Source: an uncultured Collinsella sp.
GTDB taxonomy: Bacteria; Actinomycetota; Coriobacteriia; Coriobacteriales; Coriobacteriaceae
DNA: 64,000 nt
Direction of reading: 5' to 3'
Assembly (NCBI GenBank): GCA_937982065.1
Contig: CALJMO010000022.1
Coordinates: 1-64,000, forward strand
Made by a program: the position numbers and the translations under genes. A model generated the notes under the pieces. That model saw nothing but the letters and a program-made list of their open reading frames with translations. It was not told where the DNA came from and made no database searches. Position 1 is the stretch's first letter, and the number at the start of each line of letters is the position of its first letter. Of the stretch, positions 8,564-15,645 are shown piece after piece.

Positions 8564-9460
8564 GTGACCGATCGGTCCCTGACTCTTTCCGCGCCGGCAA
8601 AGATTAACCTCTACCTGGGGGTTCATACCGAGCGCGATGACCGCGGCTACCACAGGGTCGATTCCCTGATGGCGGCCGTCGGTCTTTCCGATACCGTGAC
8701 GGTCGCGCCGTCGCAGGCGCTGACCGTCCAGACGGTTCCGGCATCAGATTTTCCCATGCAAAAGAATACGGCGTATCGGGCTGCGGTTGCTATGGCCGAG
8801 CATTATGGTCGCGAGGCAAACGTCTGCGTGACGATTGAGAAGCGCATTCCATTGTGCGCCGGCTTGGGCGGCCCCTCGACGGATGCGGCCGCGGTCATTG
8901 TCGCCTTGGCAGAGCTCTGGGGCATTGATCGCACCGACCCAGCGCTCGACGATATTGCGCGGGGCATTGGTGCTGACGTCCCGTTCTTTTTGCACGCGAG
9001 TCCTGCGTTCTACGTAGGTGGGGGAGACGTGCTGGCAACTGAGTACCCCGCGCTGCCTGCGACGCCCGTCGTGCTGGTCAAGCCGCGCGAGGCAAGCGTT
9101 TCGACAATTGAAGCCTATCGACGTTTTGACGAGGCCCCGGTGCCTGCGGACAAGCCCGGCGCGATAGCTTCTGCCTTGCGTGCTGGTGATGCCGAGACGG
9201 CATATGCACTCATCCATAACAACCTTGGTGTCATTTCCGCACAGATGGAGTCGCAGATTCAAACGGTCCTCGACTGGCTGCGTAAACAGGACGGAACCGT
9301 TGCTGTAGATGTGTGCGGATCGGGTGCCTGCTCGTTTGCCATTTGCGACACCGCTGCCACGGCCGAAAGGCTTGCCGATGCTGCCCAGCAAAATGGCTGG
9401 TGGGCCTGCGCGACTGAGCTTATTCCCAACACGGTTCAAATCGACGCGCCAAAGAAATAA
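8564..9460 (+). CDS. ispE: 4-diphosphocytidyl-2-C-methyl-D-erythritol kinase
   Basis: This 298-residue GHMP-family kinase phosphorylates CDP-methylerythritol in the non-mevalonate isoprenoid pathway. The motif SAPAKINLYLGV is at the N-terminus, the ATP-binding PLCAGLGGPSTDAAA in the middle and a C-terminal CGSGACSFAI replaces the usual GSGP/SGA motif 3. The start is GTG at 8564, two bases after the veg stop. The pathway partners IspD and IspF are encoded at 29.2-30.5 kb. Confidence 0.93.
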   Translation: MTDRSLTLSAPAKINLYLGVHTERDDRGYHRVDSLMAAVGLSDTVTVAPSQALTVQTVPASDFPMQKNTAYRAAVAMAEHYGREANVCVTIEKRIPLCAGLGGPSTDAAAVIVALAELWGIDRTDPALDDIARGIGADVPFFLHASPAFYVGGGDVLATEYPALPATPVVLVKPREASVSTIEAYRRFDEAPVPADKPGAIASALRAGDAETAYALIHNNLGVISAQMESQIQTVLDWLRKQDGTVAVDVCGSGACSFAICDTAATAERLADAAQQNGWWACATELIPNTVQIDAPKK

Positions 9461-9509
9461 AAATTTCTCTAGCACGCGGCGAAAATCTTTGTTACTATAG
9501 TCGAGCTAA

Positions 9510-9586
9510 CGGGTTGTGGCTCAGTTTGGTAGAGCACTGCGTTCGGGACGCAGGGGTCGCTGGTTCAAATCCAGTCAACCCGACCA
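9510..9586 (+). tRNA. tRNA-Pro (anticodon CGG)
   Basis: Acceptor CGGGTTG/CAACCCG, anticodon stem CTGCG/CGCAG with loop TTCGGGA (anticodon CGG), T-arm CTGGTTCAAATCCAG and encoded ACCA. The gene lies between ispE and tatA. Confidence 0.95.
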
Positions 9587-9597
9587 GAGCATGAGGA

Positions 9598-9625
9598 GGG
9601 ACCGCTTCTTGCGGTCCCTTTTTTT
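9598..9625 (+). terminator. Terminator of tRNA-Pro
   Basis: GGGACCGC/GCGGTCCC stem followed by seven T residues. Confidence 0.9.
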
Positions 9626-9633
9626 AGCTAGTG

Positions 9634-9662
9634 TTGTGATACCGCGATACCCGCGGTATACT
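9634..9662 (+). promoter_or_regulatory. Promoter of tatA
   Basis: TTGTGA and TATACT are separated by 17 bases, 37 bases ahead of the tatA ATG. Confidence 0.7.
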
Positions 9663-9698
9663 CATTCGAGCTTGTCTCGCTGTATTGTGGAGGTCTAC

Positions 9699-9974
9699 AT
9701 GTTTGGACTGAGGGCTCCTGAGCTCATCATTATTCTCGTCGTTGTCCTGATTATCTTCGGGCCCAAGAACCTGCCGAAGCTCGGCAAGTCCCTCGGCTCT
9801 ACCGTCAAGAATATCCGTGAGGGTATGGAGGGCGACGATAAGGCCGAGACCAAGCAGGCCGAGGAGGTCGTGGTCGAGCAGTCCGAGGAGGACAAGGAGA
9901 TCGCTGAGCTCGAGGCCAAGCTCGCTGCTGCCAAGAAGAAGCAGGCAGAGGACAGCGACGCGGACGCAGAGTAG
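9699..9974 (+). CDS. tatA: TatA/TatB-type twin-arginine translocase subunit
   Basis: This 91-residue protein has one N-terminal membrane helix (LIIILVVVLIIFGP), the hinge FGPKNLPKLGKSLGS and an amphipathic helix, then an acidic tail rich in E, K and A. These are TatA-family features; the pore-forming subunit exports folded proteins. The ATG at 9699 follows GTGGAGG. A longer frame running back through tRNA-Pro is an artefact. No tatC is present here. The ABC binding lipoprotein at 53 kb carries a twin-arginine-like signal and could be a client. Confidence 0.9.
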   Translation: MFGLRAPELIIILVVVLIIFGPKNLPKLGKSLGSTVKNIREGMEGDDKAETKQAEEVVVEQSEEDKEIAELEAKLAAAKKKQAEDSDADAE

Positions 9975-9999
9975 TCCCATCCCTTTGGGGTGAGCACCT

Positions 10000-10032
10000 G
10001 ACCGGCTTGCCCGCAGGCTAGCCGGTCTTTTT
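10000..10032 (+). terminator. Terminator of tatA
   Basis: GACCGGCT/AGCCGGTC stem followed by TTTTT. Confidence 0.88.
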
Positions 10033-10080
10033 CGTTTTGTTGACAGTTGATTGTTTGATCAGAGTTGGGGAGATATCCGT

Positions 10081-10551
10081 ATGGACGCAAGCCAGATCGT
10101 ACTGACCGCTGAGGGCCGCCAGAAGCTCGTCGAGGAGCTCGCCTGGCGTGAGGGCGATTACGCCAAGGAGATCGTCGAGGACATCAAGGAAGCCCGCGCG
10201 TTCGGCGACCTTTCGGAGAACTCCGAGTACGATGCCGCCAAGGACAAGCAGGCCCAGAATGCTGCTCGTATCGCCGAGATCCAGGCCATTCTTGCCAACG
10301 CTCAGGTTGCTGCCACCACGGGCGACCTGACCGTCTCCATCGGTTCCACCGTTTCGCTGATTGATCCCAACGGCGAGGTCATGGAAGTCACGCTCGTCGG
10401 TACCACCGAGACCAACTCGCTCGAGCACAAGATTTCCAACGAGTCTCCGGTCGGTCACGCCATCATTGGTCACGGCGAGGGCGATTCCGTCGAGGTCGTT
10501 ACGCCTTCCGGCAAGACTCGCGTCTACACCATCGCCAAGATCGCACGCTAG
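10081..10551 (+). CDS. greA: Transcription elongation factor GreA
   Basis: This 156-residue factor enters the secondary channel of RNA polymerase and stimulates cleavage of backtracked transcripts. The N-terminal coiled coil has the tip residues in FGDLSENSEYDAAKD. The C-terminal FKBP-like domain ends in VVTPSGKTRVYTIAKI. The ATG at 10081 is preceded by TTGGGGAGATATCCGT; an in-frame TTG 30 bases upstream is not needed. It stands alone between two terminators. Confidence 0.95.
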   Translation: MDASQIVLTAEGRQKLVEELAWREGDYAKEIVEDIKEARAFGDLSENSEYDAAKDKQAQNAARIAEIQAILANAQVAATTGDLTVSIGSTVSLIDPNGEVMEVTLVGTTETNSLEHKISNESPVGHAIIGHGEGDSVEVVTPSGKTRVYTIAKIAR

Positions 10552-10579
10552 ACCACGGTCCCGCGTAAAGGTATGTTTT

Positions 10580-10612
10580 CGCTCCCTGGGACCGAATCCT
10601 GGGGAGCGTTTT
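10580..10612 (+). terminator. Terminator of greA
   Basis: CGCTCCC pairs with GGGAGCG, followed by TTTT. Confidence 0.75.
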
Positions 10613-10630
10613 AGTTTGAGGAGCTAACTT

Positions 10631-12595
10631 ATGGCAGAGAACCAGAACGCCGCCGATCAGGCATCGACGCTCAACGACGAGCGCGCCACCCGCCTGGTCA
10701 AGCGCGCCGCCCTGTTCGAGGCGGGCCAGAACCCCTATCCTGAGCACTCTGAGCTTGAGGACTACGTCGCCGATATCGAGGCTAAGTACGCCGATCTTGC
10801 CGATGGTGAGGACACCGAGGATGTCGTGAAGATTGCCGGCCGTGTGGTCGCCAAGCGCGGTCAGGGCAAGATCATGTTCATCGTCGTGCGCGATGCGACT
10901 GCCGAGATTCAACTGTTCTGCCGCATCAACGACATGGACGAGGCTGCCTGGAATACGCTCAAGGCCCTCGACCTGGGCGACATCCTGGGCGTGACCGGCG
11001 TGGTCGTGCGCACCAAGCGCGGCCAGCTTTCCGTTGCCCCTGAGAGCGCGACCCTGCTTTCCAAGGCCGTTCGTCCGCTGCCCGAGAAGTTCCACGGTCT
11101 TTCCGACAAGGAGACCCGCTATCGCCAGCGCTATGTCGACCTGATCGCCAACGACGACGTTCGTGAGACCTTCCGTAAGCGTTCGCAGATTCTCTCCACC
11201 TTCCGTCGCTTTATGGAGTCCGACGGCTACATGGAGGTCGAGACCCCCATCCTGCAGACCATCCAGGGTGGTGCCACGGCCAAGCCGTTCATTACCCACT
11301 TCAACGCGCTCGATCAGGAGTGCTACCTGCGTATTGCCACCGAGCTGCACCTCAAGCGCTGCATCGTCGGTGGTTTTGAGCGCGTGTTCGAGATCGGCCG
11401 CATCTTCCGTAACGAGGGCATGGACCTTACCCACAACCCCGAGTTCACCACGATGGAGGCCTACCGTGCCTTCTCCGACCTCGAGGGCATGAAGGCGCTC
11501 GCCCAGGGTGTCATTAAGGCGGCTAACAAGGCCATCGGCAACCCCGAGGTCATCGAGTACCAGGGCCAGACCATCGACCTTTCTGGTGAGTGGGCCAGCT
11601 GTCCCATGACCGACATCGTCTCCGACGTGCTCGGCAAGCAGGTCACCATCGACACGCCGGTCGAGGAGCTTGCTGCCGCCGCGCGCGAGAAGGGCCTGGA
11701 GATCAAGCCCGAGTGGACTGCTGGCAAGATCATCGCCGAGATTTACGATGAGCTGGGCGAGGACACCATCGTCAACCCGACCTTCGTGTGCGATTACCCC
11801 ATCGAGGTCAGCCCGCTTGCCAAGCGCTTTGAGGACGACCCGCGCCTGACCCACCGCTTTGAGCTGGTCATCGCCGGCCACGAGTACGCCAACGCATTCT
11901 CCGAGCTCAACGACCCGGTTGACCAGGCTGAGCGCTTTGCTGCCCAGATGGCCGAGAAGGCCGGCGGCGACGATGAGGCCATGGAGTATGACGAGGACTA
12001 CGTGCGCGCCCTCGAGTACGGTATGCCTCCCGCGGGCGGCATTGGCATTGGTATCGACCGCGTGGTCATGCTGCTTACCAACCAGGCTTCTATCCGCGAC
12101 GTGCTGCTGTTCCCGCACATGAAGCCCGAGAAGGGTTTCCAGTCCGGTGCCGCTGCCGCCAAGGCTGCCGAGGCCGGCAACGCCGCGAGCCCGTTCGTTA
12201 AGTCGCTTAAGCCCACGCTCGATTACTCCAAGATCGCCGTTGAGCCGCTGTTCGAGGAGTTCGTCGACTTCGATACCTTCTCCAAGAGCGACTTCCGCGC
12301 CGTGAAGGTCAAGGCATGCGAGGCCGTCAAGAAGTCCAAGAAGCTGCTGAACTTTACGCTCGACGACGGCACCGGCACCGACCGTACCATCCTCTCCGGT
12401 ATTCACGCTTATTACGAGCCCGAGGACCTGGTCGGCAAGACCTTGCTCGCCATCACCAACCTGCCTCCGCGCAAGATGATGGGCATCCCCAGCTGCGGCA
12501 TGCTCATCAGTGCCATCCACGAGGAGGAGGGCGAGGAGCGTCTCAACCTGATCCAGCTCGACGCTTCCATCCCCGCCGGCGCAAAGATGTACTAG
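10631..12595 (+). CDS. lysS: Lysyl-tRNA synthetase (class II) with C-terminal tRNA-binding domain
   Basis: This 654-residue enzyme charges tRNA-Lys. Residues 1-500 are a standard class II LysRS: an OB-fold anticodon-binding domain, motif 2 around FRNEGMDLTHNPEF (near residue 260) and motif 3 in GIGIGIDRVVMLL (near 470). Most bacterial LysRS stop near 500 residues. Here an Ala-rich linker (about 507-522) leads to a second OB-fold domain from about residue 538 with KVKACEAVKKSKKLLNFTLD and LPPRKMMGIPSCGML. This is the Trbp111/EMAP-II-like module usually found at the end of MetRS or as a free protein. I infer that it increases tRNA affinity. A short hairpin lies three bases after the stop. Confidence 0.93.
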   Translation: MAENQNAADQASTLNDERATRLVKRAALFEAGQNPYPEHSELEDYVADIEAKYADLADGEDTEDVVKIAGRVVAKRGQGKIMFIVVRDATAEIQLFCRINDMDEAAWNTLKALDLGDILGVTGVVVRTKRGQLSVAPESATLLSKAVRPLPEKFHGLSDKETRYRQRYVDLIANDDVRETFRKRSQILSTFRRFMESDGYMEVETPILQTIQGGATAKPFITHFNALDQECYLRIATELHLKRCIVGGFERVFEIGRIFRNEGMDLTHNPEFTTMEAYRAFSDLEGMKALAQGVIKAANKAIGNPEVIEYQGQTIDLSGEWASCPMTDIVSDVLGKQVTIDTPVEELAAAAREKGLEIKPEWTAGKIIAEIYDELGEDTIVNPTFVCDYPIEVSPLAKRFEDDPRLTHRFELVIAGHEYANAFSELNDPVDQAERFAAQMAEKAGGDDEAMEYDEDYVRALEYGMPPAGGIGIGIDRVVMLLTNQASIRDVLLFPHMKPEKGFQSGAAAAKAAEAGNAASPFVKSLKPTLDYSKIAVEPLFEEFVDFDTFSKSDFRAVKVKACEAVKKSKKLLNFTLDDGTGTDRTILSGIHAYYEPEDLVGKTLLAITNLPPRKMMGIPSCGMLISAIHEEEGEERLNLIQLDASIPAGAKMY

Positions 12596-12598
12596 GGG

Positions 12599-12626
12599 GT
12601 TACGACGTTTTACCAAACGCCGTAAC
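12599..12626. repeat. 28-nt hairpin directly after lysS (copy C2)
   Basis: Arms GTTACGACGTTT/AAACGCCGTAAC (11 of 12 paired) close the same TACC loop as copy C1 at 8082. There is no T run. Confidence 0.75.
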
Positions 12627-12668
12627 CGCTCGACGCTGCGCGCCGCCCAGAGCGACAATTTGTCATTC

Positions 12669-12710
12669 AAAAGGCAAGGCATGACCAGAAGGTCTATGCC
12701 TTGCCTTTTT
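12669..12710 (+). terminator. Terminator of lysS containing the GGCATGACC hairpin
   Basis: AAAAGGCAAGGCAT pairs with ATGCCTTGCCTTTTT and an inner GACC/GGTC pair closes an AGAA loop. The central 23 bases match the hairpin behind cysS (31985-32007) at 21 positions. The remaining gap to 12931 holds no gene. Confidence 0.8.
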
Positions 12711-12931
12711 CATGCCAACTTGTTCGCTCTGGACGCCGCTCGCTGTCCGTCCTCTATCTGCGGCGTTGACTTGGTTGACACTTAGAACATCGATGTAGTC
12801 ATTGGGGACGTTCTTAAACGACTACCCAACGGATATTGCGCACATGGCTCGCATGACAGCCGTCTCTTTTATGTTTCCTTTAGCCGTTGCTGCCTAGGAT
12901 GGGGGTTAGTCGGCAGGAAGGGAGCGTCTAT
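12711..12931. other. Intergenic DNA, no gene seen
   Basis: The 220 bases between the lysS terminator and the exporter contain no convincing reading frame. A leader for the exporter, with its promoter, is expected here, but I see no clear -35/-10 pair. Confidence 0.5.
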
Positions 12932-14500
12932 ATGGACGACGCGAGCGAGCGTGCAATCGAAGAGGACATGCTCGATCAGTTCAATTACTTTGATGATGAG
13001 GACGAGGAGCTGATCGACCGTCGCGAGCCAGCGCCGCTTGATTCCTTTGATCTGGTCGATGAAGAGGCTGATGAGGTTGAGGGTGAATCAGTGGAGCCCC
13101 CACAGCCTTCGCGCCTTGACTCGCTGCTTTCGAGAGCCCCCATGCACCACGGCGTTCGTGCCGGCGCGCTCCATGTGAAAACTGACTGGCATCAGATCGT
13201 GACGGCAGGCGATGAACTTGCCGTCGATGCGCCGCTCACCGATAAGTCATCCATCATCTGCCGCACCGGCATGCTTATGCTCGCGAGCGGAACGGGTGCC
13301 TGGCGTGTACGCGATACCATGAATCGTGTTGCTGACGTGCTCGGCGTCACAATTCACGTCGACCTGAGTCTTCTGTCGTTTGAGTGCACTTGCATCGAAG
13401 ATGGCCACTGCTTTAACGAGGTTGTCAGCCTGCCCACAACGGGAGTCAATACCCATCGCATTTGGATGATGGAGAGTTTCCTCAAGGAAATCGAGACCTA
13501 TGGTCGTCGCTTCACGGTACACGAGTATCACGAGATGCTCAGGACCGTTGAGAGCTCAAAGCCCGATTACTCTCCCTGGCAACAGGGCCTTGCGGCAGCC
13601 TGTGCTTGCGGCGCCTTCGTCTTTTTGCTCGGCGGCGGCCCTATCGAGATGGCCTGTGCATTCGTAGGCGCTGGTGTCGGTAACTTTGCTCGCTCCCATA
13701 TTCTCAAGCAAGGCCTTGGTCAGTTCAGCGCGCTGACGACCGGTGTTGCGCTCGCTTGCGTTTCGTATCTGCTGGCATTGCTCGGCCTTGGCCAGGTCAT
13801 ACCGGGGGCAATGTCGCACCAAGAAGGCTATATCGGCGCCATGCTCTTTGTGATTCCCGGCTTTCCGCTCATTACGGCAGGCCTCGACATCGCTAAGCTC
13901 GACATGCGAAGCGGTATCGAGCGCCTTTCATATGCCGTATCGATTATTGTGATGGCGACCCTCGTAGGTTGGATGGTTGCCGAGTGTGTTGGCCTGGCGC
14001 CGGACGACTTTGCCCCACTGGGCCTTTCGCCGCTTGCCCTTACGCTCCTGCGCGTGGTGATGAGCTTCGTTGGCGTATTCGGCTTCTCGGTGATGTTCAA
14101 CAGCCCGGTAAAGATGGCCGCGGCAGCTGGGTTGATCGGCGCCGTTTCCAATACCCTGCGCCTTACGCTCGTCGATGCGCCGACGATGATTCCCTTCCTG
14201 GGCCTCAGCACGGGAATGCCTCCCGAGGCAGCAGCGTTTATCGGCGCGCTGGTATCGGGTCTGCTGGCAAGCTTGGCCGAAGTCAAGCTCACCTACCCGC
14301 GTATCGCTCTCACGGTGCCTTCGATTGTCATTATGGTGCCGGGTTTGTATCTGTATCGCTCGATGTATTACATGTGCACCTTCGACACAGTCAATATGCT
14401 CGGTTGGTTTGTGCGTGCAGTGCTCATCGTGGCGTTTTTGCCCGTTGGTCTGGGTGTGGCACGTACACTAGCCGACCCTCGCTGGCGCCACACCAGCTAA
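12932..14500 (+). CDS. ThrE-family threonine/serine exporter (fused form)
   Basis: This 522-residue membrane protein combines the two halves of the ThrE family (DUF1212 and DUF3815). The first about 80 residues are acidic and disordered. A cytoplasmic DUF1212 domain follows (VRDTMNRVADVLGVTIHVDL). From about residue 215 there are some ten hydrophobic helices, including LLGGGPIEMACAFVGAGVG and the second-half NSPVKMAAAAGLIGAVSNTL. Relatives export threonine and serine with the proton gradient; the substrate here is inferred. ATG 12932 is seven bases behind AGGAAGGGAG; an upstream in-frame TTG is less likely. Confidence 0.85.
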   Translation: MDDASERAIEEDMLDQFNYFDDEDEELIDRREPAPLDSFDLVDEEADEVEGESVEPPQPSRLDSLLSRAPMHHGVRAGALHVKTDWHQIVTAGDELAVDAPLTDKSSIICRTGMLMLASGTGAWRVRDTMNRVADVLGVTIHVDLSLLSFECTCIEDGHCFNEVVSLPTTGVNTHRIWMMESFLKEIETYGRRFTVHEYHEMLRTVESSKPDYSPWQQGLAAACACGAFVFLLGGGPIEMACAFVGAGVGNFARSHILKQGLGQFSALTTGVALACVSYLLALLGLGQVIPGAMSHQEGYIGAMLFVIPGFPLITAGLDIAKLDMRSGIERLSYAVSIIVMATLVGWMVAECVGLAPDDFAPLGLSPLALTLLRVVMSFVGVFGFSVMFNSPVKMAAAAGLIGAVSNTLRLTLVDAPTMIPFLGLSTGMPPEAAAFIGALVSGLLASLAEVKLTYPRIALTVPSIVIMVPGLYLYRSMYYMCTFDTVNMLGWFVRAVLIVAFLPVGLGVARTLADPRWRHTS

Positions 14501-14508
14501 TTGGTACA

Positions 14509-14619
14509 AGGGGGACAGGTTACTTTGCACCCCCAATGAGTTGCGGTGAAATAGGGACTGAATTGCTGCTTAAAGGGTCAAAACAGTCCGTATTCCACCG
14601 CAACTTATGGGGTCGGGGG
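14509..14619. repeat. Interspersed palindrome, CCGCAACTT family (copy A1), with a CCTGTCCC-type half element
   Basis: AGTTGCGGTGAAATA at 14539-14553 pairs with TATTCCACCGCAACT at 14591-14605, and flanking C and G runs extend the stem. Ahead of it GGGGGACAGGTTACTTTGCA resembles the CCTGTCCC family. Together with the hairpin at 14721 this fills most of the gap between the two membrane-protein genes. Confidence 0.7.
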
Positions 14620-14720
14620 ATTATCGGTGCCCTGCATCTTCATAAACTCAACGCTTACGAAGCGCATGCGTTTCGTGCTAGGCTGGTTCCACCACATAAG
14701 TAGTCGCAGACGCGCGTACC

Positions 14721-14772
14721 ACGGGCGGGCGAGATGAAGTTCCAACAGCTCCATCTTGCCCGCCCGTTTTTG
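14721..14772 (+). terminator. Strong hairpin with T run upstream of the DUF2798 gene
   Basis: ACGGGCGGGCGAGATG pairs with CATCTTGCCCGCCCGT across a short loop and is followed by TTTT. It lies 44 bases before the next start codon, so it could end a short leader transcript or act as an attenuator for that gene. Confidence 0.6.
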
Positions 14773-14815
14773 TTGCGTGGCGCCGCGGTACAACACAGAG
14801 AGGAATCTGCCCTTT

Positions 14816-15364
14816 ATGCCTATCAACAAACGAGAGAGCCTGCTGTTCACCTTTATCATGTGCTTTTGCATGGTGCTCTGGATGAGCATCTACAACGTTG
14901 CCCTGCAGCATGGGGCCATCAACGGCGAGGTTGTTGCCGCCGCGTGGCTCGGCTTCCCCGTTGCCTACATTTTTGCCATGTGCTGCGACTGGTTTGTTGC
15001 CAGCCCCCTTGCCAAGGGTTTCGCCTTTAAATTCCTGGTCACGCCGGGCAAGAGTTCGCCGCTTGCCATGACGCTTGCCGTCAGCTCCTGCATGGTCGTT
15101 CCCATGGTCATCATCATGTCGCTGTACGGTGCCTGTGAGGGTCTGACGCACATGCCCGGCGGCATCCTTGCGAACCTGTATTCCGTGCCCGCGATCTGGA
15201 TGATCAACATCCCGCATAATTTTGTGATGGCGCTGCCGTGGAACCTTTTGGTAGCCGGTCCGATTTCCCGCTTCGTCTTCCGTCGCGCCTTCCCTGTGGG
15301 GACGGTTTTCGAGGAGGAGCATGCCGAGCTCTTGGAGCAGGCTATGGCTCCTGAGTGCGAGTAG
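14816..15364 (+). CDS. DUF2798 membrane protein (two repeats)
   Basis: This 182-residue protein has four predicted membrane helices arranged as two related halves (FTFIMCFCMVLWMSIYN and LAMTLAVSSCMVVPMVIIMS). Each half is followed by a second helix with WLGFPVAYIFAM or NFVMALPWNLLVAGP. The pattern matches DUF2798, whose function is unknown. The ATG at 14816 has GAGAGG 12 bases upstream, a rather long spacing. A hairpin with a T run sits in its leader. No functional partner is evident. Confidence 0.7.
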   Translation: MPINKRESLLFTFIMCFCMVLWMSIYNVALQHGAINGEVVAAAWLGFPVAYIFAMCCDWFVASPLAKGFAFKFLVTPGKSSPLAMTLAVSSCMVVPMVIIMSLYGACEGLTHMPGGILANLYSVPAIWMINIPHNFVMALPWNLLVAGPISRFVFRRAFPVGTVFEEEHAELLEQAMAPECE

Positions 15365-15529
15365 CTCGCTTAGGGATCTGCTGAGCGCGGGCGACTTGCT
15401 TGGTTGGAGCCCAAAGCGTGGATAGCTCTCTCGGCGACATCGCGGGCGTGAGCGGTGCGCATGACCGGAGGGCCCGTGCTGCTCCGTTGCCCGACGTGCT
15501 AGCGCGCAGAACAATCTGTTGGTGCATTC

Positions 15530-15563
15530 GGCGGCTGCTGAAGCGTTTCGGCAGCCGCTTTTT
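15530..15563 (+). terminator. Terminator before the activase operon
   Basis: GCGGCTGC/GCAGCCGC stem followed by TTTTT. It insulates the next operon from the DUF2798 gene. Confidence 0.85.
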
Positions 15564-15575
15564 ATACGGAGTTTA

Positions 15576-15596
15576 AATACAACAGTCTGTTGTATT
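15576..15596. promoter_or_regulatory. 21-bp perfect palindrome, probable TetR-family operator
   Basis: The half-site AATACAACAG is followed by a central T and its exact complement. It lies 50 bases before the activase start, in the leader of an operon whose second gene is a TetR-type regulator. Size and symmetry fit a TetR-family site. A confident -35/-10 pair is not visible, although TATATC at 15608 could be a -10. Confidence 0.7.
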
Positions 15597-15645
15597 ACGT
15601 AGAGTGGTATATCTCTAGCGGGAAAAATGCGAGAGACGGAGCATT

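Noticed and set aside
9516..9698. An in-frame extension of tatA that would start inside tRNA-Pro
   Set aside because: It translates the tRNA and its terminator. The ATG at 9699 has a ribosome site and gives the normal TatA N-terminus.
15365..15529. Possible small gene between the DUF2798 gene and the activase operon
   Set aside because: Frames are short, run on the minus strand into the DUF2798 gene, and lack ribosome sites. Only the terminator and the palindrome are convincing.
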